From assembly GCA_029010655.1 (NCBI GenBank), contig JAQXKW010000222.1, positions 1-12,893 of the forward strand: 12,893 bases of DNA, in the 5' to 3' direction. The position numbers and the translations under genes were made by a program. The notes beneath the pieces were generated by a model that was given only the letters and a program-made list of their open reading frames with translations, was not told where the DNA came from and ran no database searches. Shown piece by piece: positions 7,950 to 12,363 of this stretch. The DNA is from Clostridia bacterium. GTDB lineage: Bacteria > Bacillota > Clostridia > Oscillospirales > CAG-272. The number at the start of each line of letters is the position of its first letter. Position 1 is the first letter of the stretch.

Positions 7950-8741
7950 ATGAAATACATATTGGTAACAGGCGCTAACGGCGGAATGGGGCGAAAAACC
8001 GCAGAGCTTCTTAAAAAGCAGGGCTTTTGCGTGTTTGCTTTGGATAAAACCGTCTGCGAAGCGGAGGAAAATGTAATTCCCCTGCAGGCTGATTTAACAG
8101 ATGAAGCAAGTGTTATAAACGCTTACGAAAGGGTTAGGGAAGTAACGGACGAGCTTTATGCAATTGTGCATTTTGCGGGGATTTATATGCTTGACTCCCT
8201 TGCGGAAATTGAAAAAGAAAGCTTTGAAACATCATTCAGGGTTAATTTGTTCGGGGTATATCTTGTTAATAAAACCTTTCTGCCTCTGCTTAAATGCGGC
8301 AGTAAAATCCTTATTACGACAAGCGAGCTTGCCCCCCTTGACCCCCTGCCTTTTACGGGAATCTACGCAGTTACAAAGGGTGCTCTCGATAAATATGCGT
8401 ACTCCTTGCGTATGGAATTGCAGTTGCTGGGCATTTCCGTTTCCGTTATACGTGCAGGCGCCGTTGACACGGGCATGCTCAATGTGTCTACCGCCGCACT
8501 TGAAAGATTTTGCACCCATACAAAGCTCTATTCCTGTAACGCAAAGCGATTTAAGAATATAGTTGACCGAGTCGAGGCAAGAAGCATTCCGCCGGAAAGG
8601 ATTGCAAGGAAAGTTCAGAAGATACTCAATAAAAGAAACCCGAAATTTGCTTACAGTATAAACAGAAATCCGCTTTTGCTCATGCTCAATGCAATGCCGC
8701 AGAGCTTTCAGTTTTGGATTATAAGACAGGTGCTTAAATGA
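7950..8741 (+). CDS. Short-chain dehydrogenase/reductase (classical SDR)
   Basis: A 263-residue NAD(P)-dependent oxidoreductase. The Rossmann glycine motif TGANGGMG is at 7-14, the structural NNAG motif appears as HFAG (74-77), and the catalytic tetrad is Asn99, Ser125, Tyr139 and Lys143 (YAVTK). The acidic residue after the second strand (LDKT, 31-34) suggests NAD preference, a weak inference. GGAGAG at 7941-7946 precedes the ATG at 7950; an upstream in-frame GTG at 7917 is rejected because it lacks a ribosome binding site and would place this strong one inside the gene. The C-terminal hydrophobic, basic tail (240-263) may touch a membrane. It sits alone between a terminator and a hairpin-rich gap, so context gives no pathway, and the substrate is unknown. 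Confidence 0.9.
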   Translation: MKYILVTGANGGMGRKTAELLKKQGFCVFALDKTVCEAEENVIPLQADLTDEASVINAYERVREVTDELYAIVHFAGIYMLDSLAEIEKESFETSFRVNLFGVYLVNKTFLPLLKCGSKILITTSELAPLDPLPFTGIYAVTKGALDKYAYSLRMELQLLGISVSVIRAGAVDTGMLNVSTAALERFCTHTKLYSCNAKRFKNIVDRVEARSIPPERIARKVQKILNKRNPKFAYSINRNPLLLMLNAMPQSFQFWIIRQVLK

Positions 8742-8784
8742 AAATAAAGCTCCAAATCTGTCATTCTCCCTTGTGATGCTGCTA

Positions 8785-8813
8785 AATATTAAAAAGTGCC
8801 CCGCCAAGGAGCA
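8785..8813 (-). terminator. Rho-independent terminator, minus strand
   Basis: Read on the minus strand, TGCTCC (8813-8808), a 5-nt loop, and GGGGCA (8802-8797) form a 6-bp stem with one G-U pair, followed by CTTTTTAATATT. It is the last of three minus-strand terminators in this gap. Confidence 0.45.
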
Positions 8814-8882
8814 GGTTTCTTAATGACAGTTATCTAAACTTAATAGGAATTTTGCACACAAAATCCCTCCTTGTAACGGTAT

Positions 8883-8934
8883 ACGAAAAAACTACCCGAA
8901 GAAGAGAAAAACAAAGCTCTTTTTCGGGTAGTTT
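8883..8934 (-). terminator. Long hairpin with T-tract, minus-strand terminator
   Basis: AAACTACCCGAAGAAGAG (8889-8906) pairs with CTCTTTTTCGGGTAGTTT (8917-8934), an 18-bp stem with one G-U pair and a 10-nt loop. On the minus strand the stem ends in TTTTTTCG, a good U-tract. On the plus strand only TTTA follows, so it mainly stops leftward transcripts, that is, RNA coming from the array side. Confidence 0.7.
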
Positions 8935-8939
8935 ATGCA

Positions 8940-9018
8940 GTGATATTCTTTGCTGCGCAAAGAGTGATATGCTTGCCGACGGCAATCGTGATATTGAAAC
9001 CTGCGGTTTCAGTGATAT
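8940..9018. repeat. 24-nt-period tandem hairpin array with GTGATAT linkers
   Basis: Four exact copies of GTGATAT start at 8940, 8964, 8988 and 9012, spaced exactly 24 nt apart. Each of the first three is followed by a 17-nt inverted repeat with a 3-nt loop: TCTTTGC-TGC-GCAAAGA, TTGCC-GAC-GGCAA and TGAAACC-TGC-GGTTTCA. Linker and geometry are kept while the stem sequences differ completely, so selection or the copying mechanism preserves the fold, not the stem letters. The fourth unit breaks off and passes into the second array type. Confidence 0.85.
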
Positions 9019-9112
9019 TTTATTCGCCGTCAAACTGCCGCAGGCAATAAAACTATGCGTAGCATAATAAAACTGCTTTAGCAATATAGCTCGCCATAAG
9101 GCGAATAAAACT
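9019..9112. repeat. Second hairpin series with AATAAAACT linkers
   Basis: AATAAAACT occurs at 9046-9054, 9066-9074 and 9104-9112, with a two-mismatch copy AATATAGCT at 9083-9091. Between them lie short stems: TGCC-GCA-GGCA (9036-9046), ATGC-GTA-GCAT (9055-9065), TGC-TTTA-GCA (9074-9083) and TCGCC-ATAA-GGCGA (9091-9104). TTTTATTCGCC (9018-9028) is the exact reverse complement of GGCGAATAAAA (9100-9110), so the two ends of this series could pair over it. Confidence 0.75.
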
Positions 9113-9140
9113 GCCCAAGTGTCCTTTAGGACACTTGGGC
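9104..9140 (-). terminator. 12-bp perfect hairpin, terminator of the XRE regulator gene
   Basis: GCCCAAGTGTCC (9113-9124) and GGACACTTGGGC (9129-9140) pair perfectly around TTTA. Reading the minus strand it begins 17 nt after the regulator's stop codon and is followed by AGTTTTATT, a fair U-tract. It is also the outermost member of the hairpin series. Confidence 0.7.
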
Positions 9141-9157
9141 AAAGCGGGGCATATTAA

Positions 9158-9943
9158 TTACAGCTTTGAGGTTAGTCTTGAAAGCTCTTTCTTAAAGAAA
9201 TCGGCATAACCGTTGAAGGAAGTGCCTCCCATGGCTGTAATCAGATTTAACGCTGTTTGTGCTTCGGCTATGGCTTTTTGTATTTCGCCGTTACTTTCAT
9301 AGCATTCAGAAAGCTTCCACATCATATCTAACAGATTTTGAAAGGAAACCGCCTTTTGCGTGCCTGCGGCGTCAAATTTTGTCTTTCCCTCCGCTACGAA
9401 TGCCGTTTCCGTCAGCTTGGTGAAGTAAATCTCCGGAATTTGCTCAATAGCAGTTTCGGCGCTTTTTATATCTCCCTTCGCCTTGTAAGCATATGCAAGA
9501 AACCGCAGGGCGTCGTATTTTACCTCGCTTTGCGCGGTTTTCTCAATCAGCTTGCTTGCCACCTCGATGGTTTCATCCGGATTGCTGTCATAATCTAATA
9601 CATAAAGCAGATTGTTGAGCAGTATGTCGTTTTGAGGATAAATTCTCAGCCCCTCCTCAAGTATGCTCCGGCTTTTCTGCGGATCATTTATTCTGAACTT
9701 GTATGCTTCATCTGTGATTTTTTTGACTTCTGCCTCAATTTTTTGCAAGTTGAAATCAAACAGCTCATCCATAGATACGCCGAAATAGCTTGCCAAAACC
9801 GGCGTTAGAGTAATATCGGGAAGAGCAATGCCGTTTTCCCATTTGCTTATAGCCTGAAAGGAAATGCCAATATTGCCGGCAAGCTGTTCCTGCGTAATAC
9901 CTCTTGCCTTCCGCAGTTCCCTGATTTTTTCTCCAATTCTCAT
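9158..9943 (-). CDS. XRE-family transcriptional regulator with helical-repeat C-terminus
   Basis: 261 residues. An N-terminal helix-turn-helix (about 3-57) has the typical pattern IRELRKARGITQEQLA followed by ISFQAISKWENG, the recognition helix. The remaining 200 residues are mainly helical and contain TPR-like stretches, such as the LRFLAYAYKAKGDIKSAETAI segment and the closing CYESNGEIQKAIAEA segment. This architecture occurs in regulators that sense peptides or bind partner proteins, but no ligand can be named. The start is the ATG at 9943 because GGAGG (9949-9953) lies 5 nt upstream. The longer frame starting at 9955 would contain its own ribosome binding site. It has a clear promoter and sits alone, convergent to the dehydrogenase gene. 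Confidence 0.9.
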   Translation of the reverse strand: MRIGEKIRELRKARGITQEQLAGNIGISFQAISKWENGIALPDITLTPVLASYFGVSMDELFDFNLQKIEAEVKKITDEAYKFRINDPQKSRSILEEGLRIYPQNDILLNNLLYVLDYDSNPDETIEVASKLIEKTAQSEVKYDALRFLAYAYKAKGDIKSAETAIEQIPEIYFTKLTETAFVAEGKTKFDAAGTQKAVSFQNLLDMMWKLSECYESNGEIQKAIAEAQTALNLITAMGGTSFNGYADFFKKELSRLTSKL

Positions 9944-9987
9944 AATAACCTCCAAAAATCATTCAAGCGGCGCCTTCTTGTAACTGT

Positions 9988-10016
9988 ATTTTATCATTTG
10001 TAAGCATTCCTTTCAA
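9988..10016 (-). promoter_or_regulatory. Sigma-A promoter of the XRE regulator
   Basis: On the minus strand TTGAAA (10016-10011) is followed after exactly 17 nt by TAAAAT (9993-9988). The start site should lie near 9981, giving a leader of about 40 nt. Confidence 0.82.
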
Positions 10017-10036
10017 TAACCGCCTGAACGATAATT

Positions 10037-10053
10037 TTCAACCCAAGGTTGAA
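10037..10053. promoter_or_regulatory. Inverted repeat upstream of the regulator promoter, possible operator
   Basis: TTCAACC-CAA-GGTTGAA is a perfect 7-bp palindrome with a 3-nt centre, about 20 nt upstream of the -35 box of the XRE gene. The size and place suit a site for an autoregulating XRE dimer. That is inference: no second copy was seen. Confidence 0.35.
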
Positions 10054-10133
10054 TTTGATGCGATGTAACGCAGGATTTGAATAGGCAGAAAATAAGAAAG
10101 ATAAAATAAAAGAGAAGAGCACAAAAAGCCGTG

Positions 10134-10174
10134 TTGGGGCACCTGCGATAGAGCAAGTGCCCCAAAGGTGTTTT
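10134..10174 (+). terminator. Strong stem-loop in the gap before the acetyltransferase
   Basis: TTGGGGCAC (10134-10142) pairs with GTGCCCCAA (10157-10165), extended inward by TGC/GCA across one C-A mismatch, leaving a GATAGA loop. A short T-run (TGTTTTA) follows on the plus strand. No plus-strand gene precedes it, so it is either a terminator left from a lost gene or an insulator for the acetyltransferase promoter. The rest of 9956-10295 shows no gene. Confidence 0.5.
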
Positions 10175-10295
10175 ATCAGGTGGATGCGACAAAGTGAGTT
10201 GTAGTGAAATCTAAAATAATTGTATGAAACTATGAAATCTTTGTTTGAGCAAATGAGTGGTACTCACCACGATGAAACCGGTTGTCTCAATCCTA

Positions 10296-10324
10296 TTGCA
10301 AACAATGATTATTTATGATACAAT
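10296..10324 (+). promoter_or_regulatory. Sigma-A promoter of the acetyltransferase
   Basis: TTGCAA (10296-10301), 17 nt, then TACAAT (10319-10324). The start near 10331 gives a 72-nt leader. The -35 box overlaps one arm of a 10-nt inverted repeat (10288-10297) whose other arm runs into the ribosome binding site. Confidence 0.8.
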
Positions 10325-10402
10325 TGAGTAAGATACATGACATTTGATATAGCCTGCTGAAACTTGTTGGGCTGTTTTGAATAGGATTGGAGGTAGCGTC
10401 AT

Positions 10403-10915
10403 ATGAACCGGAAAGTATATATAGCAAATGAAGAACTATCCTTAGCTGAGTATTGCCCCGTAATGGATGATAAGCCCTATTATGAGTGTTGGCAGGATTC
10501 TGCTACACAGGACGGCTATAACTATAAAATGTGCGATTCCTTAGAAGAATTTTGTGAAAGGCCAATTCGCTCCCGCTTATTGGCGGTAATTATCCGCAAT
10601 GAAGATGATGAGCCATTAGGAATCGTAACCCTGTCGCCGGAAGGTTCACTCCCAGATCTTGCTATCATGCTGTATAAGCCTTATAGGGGACAAGGGTATG
10701 GAACAAATGCTTTTTCTCTTGCGGCAAAGTATTGCCTTGAATCATTTGGATTTGACTGTCTTTACGCAGGATGCTACGAAACTAACGAGATAAGCCGCAA
10801 AATGTTGCAAGCTTGCGGTTTCGTTCCTAACCCCGATGGTGATTTGCATGAAACACATTATCTGACTGGAGAGCCTATCACGCAGCATGATTATGTGTTA
10901 CATAGGAAGCAGTAA
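10403..10915 (+). CDS. GNAT-family N-acetyltransferase
   Basis: A 170-residue single-domain acetyl-CoA-dependent acetyltransferase. The acetyl-CoA pyrophosphate loop is YRGQGYGT (94-101, the R-x-x-G-x-G/A motif), preceded by the beta-4 strand LAIMLYKP, and the C-terminal NEISRKMLQACGF (128-140) is the usual GNAT motif B. The C-terminal LTGEPITQHDYVL fits small-molecule or ribosomal-protein-type GNATs. GGAGG (10389-10393) lies 9 nt before ATG 10403. It has its own promoter, no operon partner, and its surroundings are more AT-rich than the cell-wall genes. It lies in a segment bounded by remnants, so it may be acquired. The substrate is unknown; antibiotic acetylation is possible but unsupported. 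Confidence 0.9.
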   Translation: MNRKVYIANEELSLAEYCPVMDDKPYYECWQDSATQDGYNYKMCDSLEEFCERPIRSRLLAVIIRNEDDEPLGIVTLSPEGSLPDLAIMLYKPYRGQGYGTNAFSLAAKYCLESFGFDCLYAGCYETNEISRKMLQACGFVPNPDGDLHETHYLTGEPITQHDYVLHRKQ

Positions 10916-11023
10916 ATAGTAGGATTCCTATGAGCAATATAAGCATTGTTCCCATGGTTGCTGACACAGACAAAAATGGGAAAGGCTAAGCGGTGTGTTG
11001 CACTTTAATTATCCATTTTATGG

Positions 11024-11069
11024 CTATGCGCACCCTCCTAACCTTTAATAAAAAGGTTCATACGCATAG
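11024..11069 (-). other. Two-part stem-loop enclosing an AGGAGG site
   Basis: CTATGCG (11024-11030) pairs with CGCATAG (11063-11069), and inside it AACCTTT (11040-11046) pairs with AAAGGTT (11052-11058). On the minus strand the internal loop carries a perfect ribosome-binding sequence AGGAGG (11039-11034), but no reading frame of useful length follows. It resembles the leader of a lost gene. Confidence 0.4.
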
Positions 11070-11073
11070 ACAC

Positions 11074-11115
11074 AAAAGGCTCTACGGCGACCATTCCTCG
11101 ATTACTGTAGAGCCT
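11074..11115 (-). terminator. Possible minus-strand terminator
   Basis: AGGCTCTAC (11077-11085) and GTAGAGCCT (11107-11115) form a 9-bp stem. On the minus strand TTTTGTG follows. The 21-nt loop is long for a terminator, and a small CGA/TCG pairing may shorten it. Confidence 0.4.
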
Positions 11116-11160
11116 ACTTTCTTTAAATTGAATAGGTCCCCCCTGTAAACAGGGGGGGTA

Positions 11161-11217
11161 CAAAAAGAAACTGGACACCCGTTTCGATACGCATTGTATC
11201 AAAACTGGTGTCCAGTT
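11161..11217 (-). terminator. Rho-independent terminator of tRNA-Pro
   Basis: On the minus strand an 11-bp stem, AACTGGACACC with GGTGTCCAGTT (11217-11207 and 11179-11169), encloses a second stem GATAC/GTATC (11200-11196 and 11190-11186). It is followed by TCTTTTTG. It begins one base after the encoded CCA end of the tRNA, so the two are one transcription unit. Confidence 0.8.
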
Positions 11218-11218
11218 A

Positions 11219-11294
11219 TGGTCGGAGTAGGGAGACTCGAACTCCCGGCCTCAACATCCCAAATGTCGCGCGCTACCAACTGCGCTATACCCCG
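11219..11294 (-). tRNA. tRNA-Pro (anticodon UGG)
   Basis: A complete cloverleaf of 76 nt with the CCA end encoded. The acceptor stem CGGGGTA pairs with TACTCCG with one G-U pair. The D-arm is GCGC-AGTTGGTA-GCGC. The anticodon stem CGACA/TGTTG closes the loop TTTGGGA, giving anticodon TGG. The T-arm is GGGAG-TTCGAGT-CTCCC and the discriminator base is A. A terminator follows immediately. The 18 nt covering the second half of the D-arm through the anticodon loop recur exactly at 11447-11464. Confidence 0.95.
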
Positions 11295-11446
11295 ATAGTT
11301 TATTTAATTGTGGTCGTGTAGGTGGTCAAATATGTGGTCAAACACATTTTTGACTGCTTTTTTCATTTTCCGAACCGCCCGAAATTCGCACGGTTGAAGG
11401 GGTTTCGGCGGTTGTCGTTGCCATACGGTGCGAAACCAGTCTATGC
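11295..11446. other. Interval between the two tRNA-Pro copies
   Basis: Contains the GTGGTC repeats and overlapping inverted repeats at 11373-11434. A minus-strand reading frame (11531-11304, 75 codons) crosses it, but it starts inside the broken tRNA region and has no ribosome binding site. I see no intact gene. Its C-terminal part resembles the sort of tail found on tRNA-targeting integrases, which is only a suggestion. Confidence 0.4.
11310..11339. repeat. Three GTGGTC copies at 12-nt period
   Basis: GTGGTC occurs at 11310, 11322 and 11334, exactly 12 nt apart. On the minus strand the same stretch reads as a four-codon repeat (FDHI-FDHL-HDHN) ending in a stop. This might be the worn C-terminus of a lost protein. 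Only the repeat is certain. Confidence 0.6.
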
Positions 11447-11597
11447 TCCCAAATGTCGCGCGCTTCCTGTTGCAACTAAGGCTCTGTCTGCGTTCGCATA
11501 GCTCACTTGCCACTCGCCAAGTTGTTGCCACTCCTTATTCCTCGCTTTCTCCGCCACCGGCGGCGCTCGGAAACGTCCCCAACTGGGCTACACCCCG
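11447..11597 (-). pseudogene. Broken tRNA-Pro 5' half, split in the D-loop
   Basis: On the minus strand 11597-11581 reads CGGGGTGTAGCCCAGTT, matching the first 17 nt of the intact tRNA-Pro at 15 positions. After about 116 unrelated nt, 11464-11447 gives AGCGCGCGACATTTGGGA, identical to the second half of the D-arm through the anticodon loop. The 3' half of the tRNA is absent. Flanking AATTAAATA is also shared upstream of both copies. This is best explained as the displaced 5' half left at one end of an element that integrated at the anticodon loop, later interrupted in its D-loop. Confidence 0.7.
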
Positions 11598-11619
11598 AAA
11601 TATTTAATTGAAGTTTTTT

Positions 11620-11668
11620 CGGCAAGCGGTCAAATCATGAAAATCACATGTTTGACCGCTTTCTGCCG
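11620..11668. other. Stem-loop between the broken tRNA and queT
   Basis: AAGCGGTCAAA (11624-11634) pairs with TTTGACCGCTT (11651-11661), with an outer CGGCA/TGCCG clamp. A T-run lies on its left side (TTTTTTC at 11614-11620), which becomes an A-run after the stem on the minus strand, so it is not a normal terminator for queT. No other feature is visible in 11598-11714. Confidence 0.5.
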
Positions 11669-11714
11669 GGTAAAAGTCTAAAAGGCTTTTGTAGTTTCGC
11701 TGTGTAGATTCGAT

Positions 11715-12224
11715 CTATTTGAATATTTGCTTTTTATGCTTTTCCAGCAATGCCATGAGGGGAAGACCCAGCACGTAAGAACCGATAATTTCTCCAATAC
11801 CGACGGTCAGTGCAAAGTACCATATTGCTCCGGATTCTCCGTACACCAATCTCAGCACCCATGGGATAATGATTGTATTTGCCGCTACGTTTGGGAGGGG
11901 AGCAAGCACATATCGGAGGGATTTTCCTTTTACGGCTTTGCCTATAAAGTAAGTGATTAATGCTCCTATAAGCGTTGCCAAAGAACCGAAAACGGCGTCA
12001 AGGAACACGCCGCCGGAAACCAAATTGGCTATGAAACAGCCGATAGCCAGTCCCGGAACGGCAGACACCGTAAACAACGGGAGAACACAGAGTGCTTCGG
12101 AAATTCTTACCTGAATCACTCCCGAGGCAAGTCCGAACATAGCGGAAACTACTGTCAGAACTACATAGATTGCGGCAATAATGCCGCCTGCGGCAATTTC
12201 TCTTGCAGGGTTATTCTTTTTCAT
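11715..12224 (-). CDS. queT: QueT-family queuosine precursor (preQ1) transporter, ECF S-component
   Basis: A very hydrophobic membrane protein of 169 residues (from Met 12224) with about five to six membrane segments. It begins MKKNNPAREIAAGGIIAAIY like other QueT proteins, then has the family signature IQVRISEALCVLP and FLDAVFGSLATLIGALI. QueT is the substrate-binding subunit of an energy-coupling-factor importer for preQ1, feeding queuosine modification of tRNA; the shared energising module would be elsewhere. A preQ1-I riboswitch precedes it, which supports the substrate. The start is uncertain: the riboswitch's AAGGAG lies 31 nt from ATG 12224, with a hairpin between, while an in-frame TTG at 12242 is 13 nt away. 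I prefer the ATG on family grounds. Confidence 0.92.
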   Translation of the reverse strand: MKKNNPAREIAAGGIIAAIYVVLTVVSAMFGLASGVIQVRISEALCVLPLFTVSAVPGLAIGCFIANLVSGGVFLDAVFGSLATLIGALITYFIGKAVKGKSLRYVLAPLPNVAANTIIIPWVLRLVYGESGAIWYFALTVGIGEIIGSYVLGLPLMALLEKHKKQIFK

Positions 12225-12235
12225 GACAAAATACC

Positions 12236-12253
12236 GACCCAAAGATTCGGGTC
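12236..12253 (-). promoter_or_regulatory. Hairpin between riboswitch and queT start
   Basis: On the minus strand GACCC (12253-12249) pairs with GGGTC (12240-12236) around GAATCTTT, then GGTATTTTGTC runs to the ATG. It could be a weak terminator (TATTTT) or a fold that brings the Shine-Dalgarno closer to the start. Confidence 0.45.
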
Positions 12254-12255
12254 CA

Positions 12256-12296
12256 CTCCTTAGTTTTGTTTAATGTGAGGATTTTGCGAACTCACG
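12256..12296 (-). promoter_or_regulatory. preQ1 class I riboswitch
   Basis: On the minus strand the P1 stem GTGAG (12295-12291) / CTCAC (12279-12275) closes the loop TTCGCAAAATC. An A-rich tail ATTAAACAAAACTAAGGAG follows, matching the class I pattern of a small hairpin plus A-rich tail whose CUAAG end folds back on the loop. The tail contains the AAGGAG ribosome binding sequence, which suggests control of translation by preQ1. It starts right at the predicted transcription start. Confidence 0.9.
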
Positions 12297-12302
12297 GGAC
12301 TT

Positions 12303-12331
12303 ATTATATATCATAAGCCCATAAAAGTAAA
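12303..12331 (-). promoter_or_regulatory. Promoter of queT
   Basis: A perfect -10 TATAAT (12308-12303) with TTTACT (12331-12326) 17 nt upstream. Transcription should start near 12297, so the riboswitch is at the very 5' end of the RNA. Confidence 0.75.
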
Positions 12332-12337
12332 GTCATT

Positions 12338-12360
12338 TTTGAAAAAATGTTTCGCTATGC
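12338..12360 (-). terminator. Weak terminator candidate after the GME-fold gene
   Basis: On the minus strand TCGC-ATA-GCGA forms a short stem shortly after the stop codon, followed by AAACATTTTTTC. The stem is only 4 bp, so read-through into queT is possible. Confidence 0.35.
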
Positions 12361-12363
12361 GAT

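Larger units (their letters stand above)
8742..9157. other. Gene-free hairpin-rich interval between convergent genes
   Basis: 416 nt without a credible gene, between the dehydrogenase (plus) and the XRE regulator (minus). From left to right it holds a small minus-strand terminator (8785-8813), a long 18-bp hairpin (8889-8934), a hairpin array (8940-9112) and a 12-bp perfect hairpin (9113-9140). The eight-base pair TGCCCCGC (8797-8804) and GCGGGGCA (9144-9151) form an outer inverted repeat, and TATTAA occurs just outside each side (8787-8792, 9152-9157). The whole could be one miniature element of about 355 nt. Confidence 0.6.
10916..11160. other. Non-coding stretch with remnant stem-loops
   Basis: No gene is supported. 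It contains a two-part hairpin (11024-11069), a hairpin of 9 bp with a 21-nt loop (11077-11115) and a C6/G7 hairpin (11138-11157: CCCCCCTG, TAAA, CAGGGGGG). The acetyltransferase has no clear terminator of its own here. Confidence 0.5.

Noticed and set aside
8232..8807. 191-codon minus-strand frame opposite the short-chain dehydrogenase
   Set aside because: Antisense shadow: the plus strand has complete SDR motifs and a ribosome binding site, and the minus frame has no recognisable domain.
8852..9084. Small frames on both strands across the hairpin array
   Set aside because: Their length follows from the repeat structure; no ribosome binding site and no family resemblance.
8940..9140. CRISPR array
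   Set aside because: The repeat (7-9 nt) is too short and the intervening segments are self-complementary hairpins, not spacers; no cas genes are nearby.
11304..11531. Minus-strand 75-codon reading frame as a real gene
   Set aside because: It starts inside the broken tRNA region, crosses the 18-nt tRNA repeat, lacks a ribosome binding site and matches no family. At most its last 15-20 codons may be the remnant of a lost gene.
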